Of a stretch of 17,992 nt of DNA, positions 7,012-13,894 are shown piece by piece. Each line of letters starts with the position of its first letter. Position 1 is the stretch's first letter. The position numbers were made by a program, and so were the translations under genes. Source of the DNA: Frankiales bacterium (GTDB lineage Bacteria; Actinomycetota; Actinomycetes; Mycobacteriales; SCTD01); assembly GCA_025464915.1 (NCBI GenBank), contig JAODNF010000004.1, positions 1 to 17,992 of the forward strand. Reading direction: 5' to 3'. A model generated the notes under the pieces. That model was given only the letters and a program-made list of their open reading frames with translations. It had not been told where the DNA came from and did no database searches.

Positions 7012-7781
7012 ACCTGGACGACCTGCTCCACGACACCCTCCACGACGACCGGTTCGCGCTGCCCGTCCCGGCCGACACCCTCGAGGGGGTACGACGGCGG
7101 CGCCGCAACCGGCACCGCCTGGCCGTCGCCGGCACCGCCGTCTGCGCCCTCGGCCTGGTCGGTGGCACTGCCGTCGCTCTTGCACCCGGCTCGTCCAGCA
7201 CCCGGCTGGTGCCGTACGCCGCGGGAGGCGGCGGCGTACCCGAGGGCTCCCCCGCGCCCGGTATCACCCCGGCCTTCGTCCCGACCAGCGGCAGGGACTG
7301 GCTGCTCGACGCCGCGCAGTGGGAGGCCTACGACAAGAGCCACTCGCATCCCTCGCCTGCTCCCGGTCAGAGCACCGTTCACTCGCCCGCGCCTCTCGGC
7401 CCGCAGTCCGCCGGGCTGCTCGCCGAGATCCAGGCCGCCCATCTGCCCGCGGGCACGACGTACCACCGCGACGACAGCACCGGCGGCCAGCCAGGCGCGG
7501 CGGCTGTCGAGGTCACCTTGCCGGACGGAGCGTCAGTCGTCGTGGAAGAGACTCAGATGCAGGAGCCGTTCGGCTATGAGAGCGCGGACACCAGCGGCCA
7601 CGCCGCTGTCTTCGACATCGCCGGGACCTCGAGTGCCGCGGTCGCCTTCCCCGCTGCACCCAGCGTCGTCGTGATCTCGCGCGGTGGCATCTCGACGGGC
7701 TGGTACACCGGCTCCAAGAGCGTCACGCTCGCCGACCTCACGGCGTGGGCCACGGCTGCGGAGCAGGCCGCCGAGCACTGA
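7008..7781 (+). CDS. Membrane-anchored anti-sigma-like protein
   Basis: A 257-residue protein with a short acidic cytosolic part (1-26), a basic RRRRRNRHR cluster (29-37), one transmembrane helix (about 38-59) and an exterior domain of about 200 residues rich in Ser, Thr, Pro and Ala. This is the layout of the partner proteins encoded after SigE-family sigma factors. The zinc-binding HxxxCxxC motif of the classic anti-sigma domain is absent, so the anti-sigma role rests on coupling (ATGA overlap with the sigma gene) and topology. I recognise no enzymatic motif in the exterior part. The short N-terminus would be the piece that contacts the sigma factor. The reading frame after its stop continues open into the next small coding stretch. 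Confidence 0.65.
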   Translation: MNLDDLLHDTLHDDRFALPVPADTLEGVRRRRRNRHRLAVAGTAVCALGLVGGTAVALAPGSSSTRLVPYAAGGGGVPEGSPAPGITPAFVPTSGRDWLLDAAQWEAYDKSHSHPSPAPGQSTVHSPAPLGPQSAGLLAEIQAAHLPAGTTYHRDDSTGGQPGAAAVEVTLPDGASVVVEETQMQEPFGYESADTSGHAAVFDIAGTSSAAVAFPAAPSVVVISRGGISTGWYTGSKSVTLADLTAWATAAEQAAEH

Positions 7782-7820
7782 CGGCTACAGGGACCTCCGT
7801 TGGCTGCCGATCTCCAGGGC

Positions 7821-7973
7821 ATGGAGACCGTGCAGCGGGTGGAGGTGCCCTGCGACCGCCAGCACCTCGACGTGCTGCGCGCCCCGGACTCGGACGTGGC
7901 GGTGCCGAGCAACCCGGCCGCCCTCGAGAGCATCGCGCGGCTGCTCGCGCACCAGCGCCAGCCCTCCGCGTAG
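7821..7973 (+). pseudogene. 50-codon coding stretch, probable 3' gene remnant
   Basis: An ATG at 7821 opens 50 codons ending at TAG 7973, and every sense codon after the ATG ends in G or C, which is strong evidence of selection as protein-coding sequence. The peptide includes VEVPCDRQHLDVL and ALESIARLLAHQ. That resembles the last segment of an alpha/beta-hydrolase or lipase, where a catalytic His is followed by a short helix, but the match is weak and from memory. No Shine-Dalgarno sequence or -10 box precedes the ATG. It is in the same frame as the anti-sigma-like gene, 13 codons after that gene's TGA. An intact small protein is the alternative. It ends at a hairpin shared with the convergent DUF1501 gene. 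Confidence 0.45.
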
Positions 7974-8017
7974 CGTCCGCTCACCGGTCGCTCGCCGATG
8001 TCCGCCTGAGCGGACGC
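7973..8017. terminator. Inverted repeat between convergent genes, likely bidirectional terminator
   Basis: Perfect 11-bp arms GCGTCCGCTCA (7973-7983) and TGAGCGGACGC (8007-8017) enclose 23 nt. The element fills the gap between the end of the small plus-strand coding stretch and the end of the minus-strand DUF1501 gene. There is no U-tract, which is common for actinobacterial terminators. Confidence 0.5.
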
Positions 8018-8024
8018 AACGCGG

Positions 8025-9284
8025 TCAGCGCTGGCGGGCGAGGCCGAGCTCGTGCGGCTTGTGGTCGGGGAAGATGGTGCGGAGCGCCCGGGAGCCGCCG
8101 AGGCGGCGGTGGACGAGCTCGCCGAGGACGTCGCGGTAGTCGGTCGTCGGGCGCAGGTCGCCGTTGTCGAGCTGCTTGGCGCCCAGGCCGGGCCAGCGGC
8201 CGTAGACCTTGCCGCCGCGGATGCCGCCGCCGAGGACCAGCATCGACGAGCCGTGGCCGTGGTCGACGCCGGAGCTGCCGTTCTGCTCCACGCGGCGGCC
8301 GAACTCCGACACCGTGATGATCGTGGTGCGGGCCAGCATCGGGCCCAGGTCGCGGCAGAACGCGGCGAGCCCGCCGGCGAGCGCGGTGGTGTTGTCGTGG
8401 AACGCGCCGGCCGTCGCGGTGCCGAGTCCCTCGTGCATGTCCCAGCCGCCGGGGCCGTCGATCGTCGCGACCTCGAGGCCCAGGCCCGCTCGGGCGATCT
8501 CGGCGATCTGCGACAGGCCGTGGCTGAACTGGTCGTTCGCGTACTTCACCCCGGGCCGCGGGACGTAGTCCGTGTCGCGATAGGGAGCGAGCCGGTGCAG
8601 CGCGTCGAGGGTGTGGCGGGCGGCGGCCGCGTTGGCGCCGGAGATGCCGGCATACATCTGGCCCAGGGCCACCTCGGTGCGGTGCGTCGCCCGCTCGTCG
8701 ACCTGCACGCGCACGTCGGAGATGCTCGTCATCGAGAAGGCCGGGACCCCACCGCGCAGGGTGCCGGGGGGCGCGCCGATGGCGACGGCCGGGAAGTCCT
8801 TGGTGGACAGGCCACGGGCGTACATGAGGCGGTCGACCCAGCCGGTCTGCGTGCCGTCGCTGAGGTTGACGCCGCGCTCCATGGCGTCGGTCGCCTCGAA
8901 GTGCGAGCGAGTGCCGTCGGAGTCGCCCACGGCGTGCACGACGGCGAGCTGCTTGTTGTGCCAGTACGGCATGAGCGGCGCCAGCGCGGGGTGCAGGCCG
9001 AAGTGCCCGTCGAGCTTCAGCGCCTTCGACTGCGGGATCGCGATCGAGGGCCGCGCCTTGTAGTAGTCGTGGTCGGACACCGGCGGCACGAGCGACAGGC
9101 CGTCGGCGCCACCGCGCAGGGTCACGACGAGCAGCAGGTCGGTGTCGGTGCGGGCGGTGCCGGCGAAGGCCATCCGCGGCGTCGCGAGCTCGAGAGCACC
9201 CAGGCCGCCGAGGACGCCGGCGCCGGTGAGCAGCCGGCGCCGCGAGCAGGCGAAGTCCTCGCACTCGTTGCTGGAGGTGCTCAT
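8025..9284 (-). CDS. DUF1501 family exported protein
   Basis: A 419-residue protein with a twin-arginine signal, SRRRLL at 14-19, a hydrophobic stretch and a likely cleavage after AFA (39-41), so it should be exported folded. The mature part matches the DUF1501 family: LLLVVTLRGGADGLSLVPP at the start, GDSDGTRSHFEATDAMERG, TIITVSEFGRRVEQNGSSG and the DHGHGSSMLVLGGG segment near the C-terminus. The family is related to the alkaline phosphatase/sulfatase superfamily, but no substrate is established. The start ATG overlaps the stop of the DUF1800 gene (ATGA, 9281-9284), and GGAGG lies about 10 nt before it, so the two are translated together. The open frame continues upstream only as a shadow of DUF1800. 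Confidence 0.9.
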   Translation of the reverse strand: MSTSSNECEDFACSRRRLLTGAGVLGGLGALELATPRMAFAGTARTDTDLLLVVTLRGGADGLSLVPPVSDHDYYKARPSIAIPQSKALKLDGHFGLHPALAPLMPYWHNKQLAVVHAVGDSDGTRSHFEATDAMERGVNLSDGTQTGWVDRLMYARGLSTKDFPAVAIGAPPGTLRGGVPAFSMTSISDVRVQVDERATHRTEVALGQMYAGISGANAAAARHTLDALHRLAPYRDTDYVPRPGVKYANDQFSHGLSQIAEIARAGLGLEVATIDGPGGWDMHEGLGTATAGAFHDNTTALAGGLAAFCRDLGPMLARTTIITVSEFGRRVEQNGSSGVDHGHGSSMLVLGGGIRGGKVYGRWPGLGAKQLDNGDLRPTTDYRDVLGELVHRRLGGSRALRTIFPDHKPHELGLARQR

Positions 9285-10807
9285 CGGACCATCGCCTCCG
9301 GGCTCGAGAGCAGCAGCGCTGCCATGGGCGGGACGAGGCCCTCGGCCGCAGCCTGCGTCACGACGTGGGTGGCCTTGAGGCCGACGCCCGTGAGCACGCC
9401 CTGCTTCAGCCCCGCACGAGCCCTGCCGCCGACGAGCCGGGTGGCCAGCCGGTCGACGAGAGCGCCGGCCGTGGTCGGCGCCGGCGAGCCGAGAAGCGCT
9501 GCGTAGCCGGGCTTCTGGAGCCCGTTGATGCTGCCGTGGACGAGGTGCTGAGCGGCGTTCCAGCGGGCCAGCATCGTCGAGGTCGACGCGTAGGCGGTGA
9601 CGTTGTCGGGGTAGCCGTTCGGCGGCGACCACTCGAAGGGAGCCTGCCCGAGCTGGCGCAGCTGGTTGACGACCGCGCCGCCGTCGGTCGCGAGGGTCGG
9701 TGACGGCTGGACTCCCAGGACCCGCACGGCCTGCACGAACCACTCGTAGGGCCGCTGGCTCTTCTGGCCCCAGGACTGCTGGAAGGCCTTCGAGGCGATG
9801 ATGTGCTTCACGACCGGCACGATCTGCGTGCCGTTTACCCGGTAGACCGCGGCGGCGCTGGCGACGAGGGCCGCCGGAGGGTTGTCGGCGACCAGCCGGC
9901 GTACGAGCTTGGTCGCGATCCGCCTGGCGGTGCTCGGGTGGTGCGCCAGGTAGGACACGAGCGAGAGGGCGACGTCCTTGCCCTTCGACTGGTCGGAGTT
10001 CGCGGAGTGCCAGCCCATGACCCGGACCGGACCGACGTGGTGCCACTGGGGGTTGTAGGCGAAGTCGCCGGTGTTCGGGTCGACCGTGAGGCCGGTCAGC
10101 GCAAGGGCGGCGTTGTGCACGTCGCGCTGGGTGTAGCCGCCGTTGACGCCGACGGTGTGGAGCTCCATGAGCTCGCGGGCGTAGTTCTCGTTGGGGTCGC
10201 TGCCGATCGAGTACGCCTGGTTCAGGTAGAGCAGCATCGCCGGGCTCTGGGCGCTGGCAGCCAGCATGTCCGCGAACGAGCCGAGCACGTGCTTGCGGAT
10301 GACCAGGGTGTCGTCCTGCGCCTTCTGCGGCGCCCACGTGGGACCGAAGATCGACAGGTGGTTGGTGAAGACCTCCACCAGCACCTCGAACAGCTGGTTG
10401 TCACCGAACGCGGCCTTGGCGAAGGTCTGGGCCTGCAGGTCGGTGATGCCGTAGTGGCCGGCATAGCCCATCGCCTGGTTCATCACGTTGGGCGGGAGCG
10501 GCAGCGAGGCCAGTCCGGTGCCGTGCAGCGTGGCGTTGAGGTCGGGCGCCCCGCTGAGCTGCTCGTCGACCCAGGCGCTGACGCCCATCGAGCGGATCTT
10601 GGCGACCAGGGCCGGGGTCGCGCCGTAGGACAGCCGGCGGGCGGCGTGCAGGGCGGCGTCGTGCGAGACCGGGAGCGCGTGCGTGGACGCAGCGGTCCCA
10701 GCTGCGGTCTCTGCGGCGTCGGACTCCTGCGACGCGACGACTCCCAGGGCGGCCACGCCCGCGGCTGAGCCCAGGAGCAGAGCCCGACGGCTCGGCTGTG
10801 CTGTCAC
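9281..10807 (-). CDS. DUF1800 family exported protein
   Basis: A 508-residue protein with an N-terminal twin-arginine signal (SRRALLLG at 6-13, then a hydrophobic stretch to about 25). The mature sequence carries DUF1800 hallmarks: AARRLSYGATPALVAKIRSMG near residues 55-75, where family members usually have a similar RxxFGPT-type segment, WVDEQL, then NENYARELMELHTVGVNGGYTQRDV and ALALTGLTVD. The biochemical role of the family is unknown. DUF1800 and DUF1501 genes are very often paired, as here. The GTG at 10807 is chosen because GAGGTG lies 6 nt upstream and because the Tat motif then sits at the usual distance; longer versions add residues without signal-peptide character. It follows purE on the same strand after 102 bp that contain a candidate terminator. 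Confidence 0.9.
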   Translation of the reverse strand: MTAQPSRRALLLGSAAGVAALGVVASQESDAAETAAGTAASTHALPVSHDAALHAARRLSYGATPALVAKIRSMGVSAWVDEQLSGAPDLNATLHGTGLASLPLPPNVMNQAMGYAGHYGITDLQAQTFAKAAFGDNQLFEVLVEVFTNHLSIFGPTWAPQKAQDDTLVIRKHVLGSFADMLAASAQSPAMLLYLNQAYSIGSDPNENYARELMELHTVGVNGGYTQRDVHNAALALTGLTVDPNTGDFAYNPQWHHVGPVRVMGWHSANSDQSKGKDVALSLVSYLAHHPSTARRIATKLVRRLVADNPPAALVASAAAVYRVNGTQIVPVVKHIIASKAFQQSWGQKSQRPYEWFVQAVRVLGVQPSPTLATDGGAVVNQLRQLGQAPFEWSPPNGYPDNVTAYASTSTMLARWNAAQHLVHGSINGLQKPGYAALLGSPAPTTAGALVDRLATRLVGGRARAGLKQGVLTGVGLKATHVVTQAAAEGLVPPMAALLLSSPEAMVR

Positions 10808-10813
10808 CTGTGT

Positions 10814-10819
10814 CACCTC
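10814..10819 (-). promoter_or_regulatory. Ribosome binding site of DUF1800 gene
   Basis: GAGGTG on the minus strand, 6 nt before GTG 10807. It settles this start against longer in-frame alternatives up to 10891. Confidence 0.6.
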
Positions 10820-10868
10820 GGGGGGATATCGGCGTTGCCCGCACAACGCACGAAGGCGACAAAGGTAA

Positions 10869-10897
10869 CGGATCCTCCCAGGTCGGACCACGATCCG
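10869..10897 (-). terminator. Candidate terminator after purE
   Basis: On the minus strand, outer arms CGGATC/GATCCG (10892-10897 with 10869-10874) enclose an inner GGTC-C-GACC palindrome (10881-10889). A fairly T-rich stretch, TTACCTTTGT, follows. It lies 13 nt beyond the purE stop and would separate the purine operon from the DUF1800/DUF1501 pair. Confidence 0.4.
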
Positions 10898-10909
10898 GGC
10901 GAGGGTGTT

Positions 10910-11401
10910 TCAGAGGCGTTCCTGCAGCGCCGCGTCCTTGGCGCGGGCCTGTTCTGCCAAGCTGACCTGGAAGTCCCGCATGCGCGCCAGCAGGTCCGCG
11001 TCAGACGTCGCCAGGATGCGGACCGCGAGCAGACCCGCGTTGCGGGCTCCCGCCACGCTGACCGTCGCGACCGGCACGCCGGCGGGCATCTGCACGATGG
11101 AGAGCAGGGAGTCCAGGCCGTCCAGGTGCTTGAGCGGGACCGGGACGCCGATGACGGGCAGCGGCGTCATCGACGCCACCATCCCGGGCAGGTGGGCCGC
11201 GCCGCCGGCACCGGCGATGACGACCCGCAGCCCTCGGTCAGCTGCCGCGGCCGCGTAGTCGAGCATGTCGACCGGCGTGCGGTGCGCCGAGACGACGTGC
11301 ACCTCGTGCGGGACCTCGAACTCCTTCAGCGCGTCGGAGGCGCCCTGCATCGTGGGCCAGTCGGAGTCGCTGCCCATGATGATGCCGACGAGCGGACTCA
11401 C
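10910..11401 (-). CDS. purE: N5-carboxyaminoimidazole ribonucleotide mutase
   Basis: Class I PurE, which rearranges N5-CAIR to CAIR in de novo purine synthesis. The product is 163 residues, the usual size. It contains GIIMGSDSDWPTM at the start, SAHRTP near residue 40 and the AGAGGAAHLPGM loop, all phosphate- and substrate-binding motifs of the family. The GTG start at 11401 overlaps the purK stop (GTGA) and has GAGG 7 nt upstream, so it is translationally coupled to purK. An earlier in-frame start at 11431 would lie inside purK and adds nothing family-like. PurE uses the unstable product of PurK, so coupling makes biochemical sense. Confidence 0.95.
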   Translation of the reverse strand: MSPLVGIIMGSDSDWPTMQGASDALKEFEVPHEVHVVSAHRTPVDMLDYAAAAADRGLRVVIAGAGGAAHLPGMVASMTPLPVIGVPVPLKHLDGLDSLLSIVQMPAGVPVATVSVAGARNAGLLAVRILATSDADLLARMRDFQVSLAEQARAKDAALQERL

Positions 11402-12576
11402 TTCGGTGCCTCGTTGGCGGGGGTCAGCCACTGGCCAGTCCTCAGGTAGTGCGCCCCGGCCTGAGCCCGAGCGCGGGTGGGGTCGAGGTCGTCGCCGAGC
11501 GCGGTCACGTGTCCGATCTTGCGGCCGGGCCGGACCTCCTTGCCGTACAGGTGGACCTTCAGCGACGGGTCGTGGGCGAAGAGCAGGTGCAGCCGCTCGT
11601 CGAGCTCCGGGTCGCCGTCGCCGCCCAGCAGGTTGGCCATCACCACGACGGGGGCGGTCAGCGTCGTCGTACCCAGCGGGTAGTCGAGCACCGCCCGGAC
11701 GTGCTGCTCGAACTGCGACGTGCGCGCGCCCTCGATCGTCCAGTGGCCGCTGTTGTGCGGGCGCATCGCGAGCTCGTTGACGAGGATGCCGTCGGCGGTC
11801 TCGAACAGCTCGACGGCGAGGACGCCGACGACGCCGAGCTCCTGCGCGAGCCGGAGCGCGAGCCCCTGCGCCTCGACGGCCAGGTCGTCCGAGAGACCGG
11901 GGGCGGGCGCCACGACCTCGACGCAGATTCCGCGGGACTGCACGGTCTCGACGACCGGCCAGGCAGCGGCCTGGCCGTAGGGGCTGCGCGCCACGACGGC
12001 AGCCAGCTCGCGCTGCAGCGGCACCTTCTGCTCGGCGAGCAGCCGGACACCGGACCCCAGCACCGGGGCCGCTTCCTCGGCGCTGTCGACGATCCAGACG
12101 CCCTTGCCGTCGTAGCCGCCGGTGGCGGCCTTGAGGACGAGCGGCCAGCCGTGCTCGGCCCCGAACCCCTCGAGGTCCTCGCGGCTGGTGATGGACGCGA
12201 ACGGCGGGACCGGGACACCGAGGGCGGCCAGCTTCTCGCGCATCACGAGCTTGTCCTGCGCGTGCAGCAGCGCCGCTGACGACGGCAGGACGGTGTGGCC
12301 GGCTTCCTCCATCGCACGGATGAGGTCGCCCGGGACGTGCTCGTGGTCGAAGGTCACGACCTCGCAGCCCTCGGCGAAGGCCAGCAGGTCCTCCTTGGAG
12401 GTGTGCGAGCCGAAGACGACGTTGTTCGCGACGAGGGCAGCGCTGTCGTGCCCGGTGTCGGCGAGGACCCGCAGCGACAGCCCGAGCGCGATCGCGGCCT
12501 GGTGCGTCATGCGCGACAGCTGCCCGCCGCCGACCATGCCGACGACCGGCAGGTCCATGGCCCCGGTCACGGTCAC
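11398..12576 (-). CDS. purK: N5-carboxyaminoimidazole ribonucleotide synthase
   Basis: ATP-grasp enzyme joining AIR and bicarbonate with ATP to give N5-CAIR for PurE. The product is about 392 residues, normal for PurK. Features in order are VGMVGGGQLSRM near the N-terminus, QDKLVMREKLAALGVPVPPF, the ATP-grasp loop VLKAATGGYDGKGVW, GVLAVELFET and the metal/substrate segment NELAMRPHNSGHWTIEG. The start is GTG 12576, seven bases after the stop of the phosphatase gene; GTG 12570 and ATG 12558 are alternatives because the conserved region begins only at residue 9 or so, and no strong ribosome binding site decides. It is the middle gene of a phosphatase-purK-purE operon on the minus strand. Confidence 0.94.
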   Translation of the reverse strand: MTVTGAMDLPVVGMVGGGQLSRMTHQAAIALGLSLRVLADTGHDSAALVANNVVFGSHTSKEDLLAFAEGCEVVTFDHEHVPGDLIRAMEEAGHTVLPSSAALLHAQDKLVMREKLAALGVPVPPFASITSREDLEGFGAEHGWPLVLKAATGGYDGKGVWIVDSAEEAAPVLGSGVRLLAEQKVPLQRELAAVVARSPYGQAAAWPVVETVQSRGICVEVVAPAPGLSDDLAVEAQGLALRLAQELGVVGVLAVELFETADGILVNELAMRPHNSGHWTIEGARTSQFEQHVRAVLDYPLGTTTLTAPVVVMANLLGGDGDPELDERLHLLFAHDPSLKVHLYGKEVRPGRKIGHVTALGDDLDPTRARAQAGAHYLRTGQWLTPANEAPK

Positions 12577-12583
12577 TTGTCCG

Positions 12584-13339
12584 TCACCCGAGCAGCCTGC
12601 GGGACAGCTTCGCGACGGTCTCCTCGTCGACGCCGATCGTCATCGCGAGCCCGTGGACGCCGCCGTAGGCCGCGTCGACCCGGTCCAGGAAGCGCTCCAT
12701 GTTGCCGGCGTGCAGGCGGAAGGAGTCGGCGGGCCGGGCGGCCATGCTGTCGTGGTAGAGCTCGGTCGCCAGCAGCCGGTCGCGGACGGCCAGGATGCGC
12801 TCGTCCGTGCGGACGTAGTCGTCGACGACGGCCTGGCGGGTCACTCCGACGAGGGACAGCGCGAGGGCGCAGACGACGCCCGTGCGGTCCTTGCCGGCGG
12901 CGCAGTGCACGAGCACCCCACCGGCCCTGGGGTCGGCGATGGTGCGCAGGGCCTGGGCGATGGCGCCCGGCGCGTGGTTGACGTAATCGATGTAGAAGTG
13001 GTCCATCGCCTCCTCGCCCGCCTCCTCGTGCGGGATGGCCTTCTCGACGAGGTCGTCGGCGCGAGCGTCGAAGCCGTGCGGGATCAGGTCGAGGTGCAGG
13101 TGCGTGATGTCCGTGCCACGCAGCGGTCCCGGTCCGATGATCTCGAGCTCCGGACCGGTACGGAGGTCCAGGACGGTCCCGAGGCCGTGCTCGCGCAGGA
13201 CCTCGATGTCCTTGGGTGTGAGGTCCTGCAGGTTGTCCGAGCGCAGCAGGACCCCGCTGCGGGTGGTCCGCCCGTCGACGGTCGGCAGGCCGCCGAGGTC
13301 ACGCGCGTTGACGGCGCCTTCGAGCGTCAGCCAGGTCAC
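12584..13339 (-). CDS. PtpB-type tyrosine/lipid phosphatase
   Basis: A 251-residue phosphatase of the MptpB-like family. The P-loop HCAAGKDRTG (145-154) supplies the nucleophile Cys146 and Arg152, and the Lys and Asp after AAG are typical of the PtpB subgroup, some members of which act on phosphotyrosine, phosphoserine/threonine and phosphoinositides. The N-terminus NARDLGGLPT followed by RSGVLLRSDNL is also characteristic. It starts at GTG 13339, exactly 6 nt after a TAGAGT -10 box, so the mRNA is probably leaderless. It is the first gene of an operon with purK (7-bp gap) and purE. Its substrate cannot be deduced. No signal peptide is seen, so it should act in the cytosol. Confidence 0.88.
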   Translation of the reverse strand: MTWLTLEGAVNARDLGGLPTVDGRTTRSGVLLRSDNLQDLTPKDIEVLREHGLGTVLDLRTGPELEIIGPGPLRGTDITHLHLDLIPHGFDARADDLVEKAIPHEEAGEEAMDHFYIDYVNHAPGAIAQALRTIADPRAGGVLVHCAAGKDRTGVVCALALSLVGVTRQAVVDDYVRTDERILAVRDRLLATELYHDSMAARPADSFRLHAGNMERFLDRVDAAYGGVHGLAMTIGVDEETVAKLSRRLLG

Positions 13340-13345
13340 AGGGGA

Positions 13346-13351
13346 ACTCTA
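13346..13351 (-). promoter_or_regulatory. -10 box of phosphatase-purK-purE operon
   Basis: TAGAGT on the minus strand, 6 nt before GTG 13339, places the expected first transcribed base on the G of the start codon. There is no Shine-Dalgarno sequence. Confidence 0.5.
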
Positions 13352-13352
13352 T

Positions 13353-13358
13353 TAGCCT
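13353..13358 (+). promoter_or_regulatory. -10 box of gtrA promoter
   Basis: TAGCCT, 6 nt before ATG 13365, predicts a leaderless mRNA. It is separated from the opposing phosphatase -10 box by a single base, so the two promoters share their upstream elements with each other's coding sequence. Confidence 0.5.
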
Positions 13359-13364
13359 GGGCAG

Positions 13365-13814
13365 ATGCTCGAGCGCCTGCGTCACCTGGGTCCCGAGCTC
13401 TTCAAGTTCCTGGTGGTCGGCGGAATCTGCTTCGTCGTCGACACGGCCCTCTCGTACAGCTTCCGCTTCGAGGCCGGGCTCGGCCCGAACACCGCGAAGA
13501 GCCTGGCGACCGTCGTCGCCACCGTCCTGTCCTACCTGCTGAACCGGCTCTGGTCGCTCGCCCACCGCGTCGACGCCGAGCGCGGGCACCGGCGCGACAT
13601 CGTCAGCTACGGCGTCATCTCGATCGTCGGGCTGGTCATCACGTGGATCCCGATCTCGGTCACGTACTACCTGCTGGGCCTGCACGGCAAGCTCGCGTAC
13701 CTCGTCGCGATCGTGGTCGGCACGGCGATCACGACGGTCTTCCGCTACTGGGCCTTCCGCCGCTGGGTCTTCGTCAACGACCCGGACAACGCCGAGCGCA
13801 ACGCCCTCGTCTGA
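13365..13814 (+). CDS. GtrA-family membrane protein
   Basis: A 149-residue protein with four predicted transmembrane helices (about 12-33, 42-63, 82-103 and 112-129). It has the GtrA pattern: FKFLVVGGICFVVDTAL in helix 1, ATVLSYLLNRLWSL in helix 2, and a C-terminal TTVFRYWAFRRWVF. GtrA-like proteins are thought to help move polyprenyl-linked sugars across the membrane for cell-surface glycans. A gtrA-type gene is found next to purK in mycobacteria too, so its place is conserved. No glycosyltransferase gene is adjacent here, so the sugar is unknown. Confidence 0.88.
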   Translation: MLERLRHLGPELFKFLVVGGICFVVDTALSYSFRFEAGLGPNTAKSLATVVATVLSYLLNRLWSLAHRVDAERGHRRDIVSYGVISIVGLVITWIPISVTYYLLGLHGKLAYLVAIVVGTAITTVFRYWAFRRWVFVNDPDNAERNALV

Positions 13815-13825
13815 CGCCACCCCCC

Positions 13826-13838
13826 GGTCCCTGGGACC
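13826..13838. terminator. Short hairpin after gtrA
   Basis: GGTCCC-T-GGGACC, followed by TTCTCGT, lies 12 nt after the gtrA stop. The perfect symmetry leaves a one-base loop, so the outer base pairs would form a shorter stem. It is a weak terminator candidate. Confidence 0.3.
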
Positions 13839-13870
13839 TTCTCGTCCGGCACGCCGGCGAGTCCGGCCCA

Positions 13871-13894
13871 GATCCCCCGGGGACCGCGGGGATC
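13871..13894. terminator. Hairpin between convergent gtrA and cyclase genes
   Basis: Arms GATCCCC (13871-13877) and GGGGATC (13888-13894) enclose 10 nt. The right arm overlaps the stop codon of the minus-strand cyclase gene. This placement suits termination of gtrA. Confidence 0.4.

Noticed and set aside
9285..10337. Upstream extension of the DUF1501 frame
   Set aside because: It mirrors DUF1800 in another frame; the Tat signal begins right after the ATG at 9284, which has a good ribosome binding site.
10832..10849. GCGTTG...CAACGC inverted repeat upstream of the DUF1800 gene
   Set aside because: Six-base arms with a six-base loop are expected by chance in such sequence, and no promoter element lines up with them.
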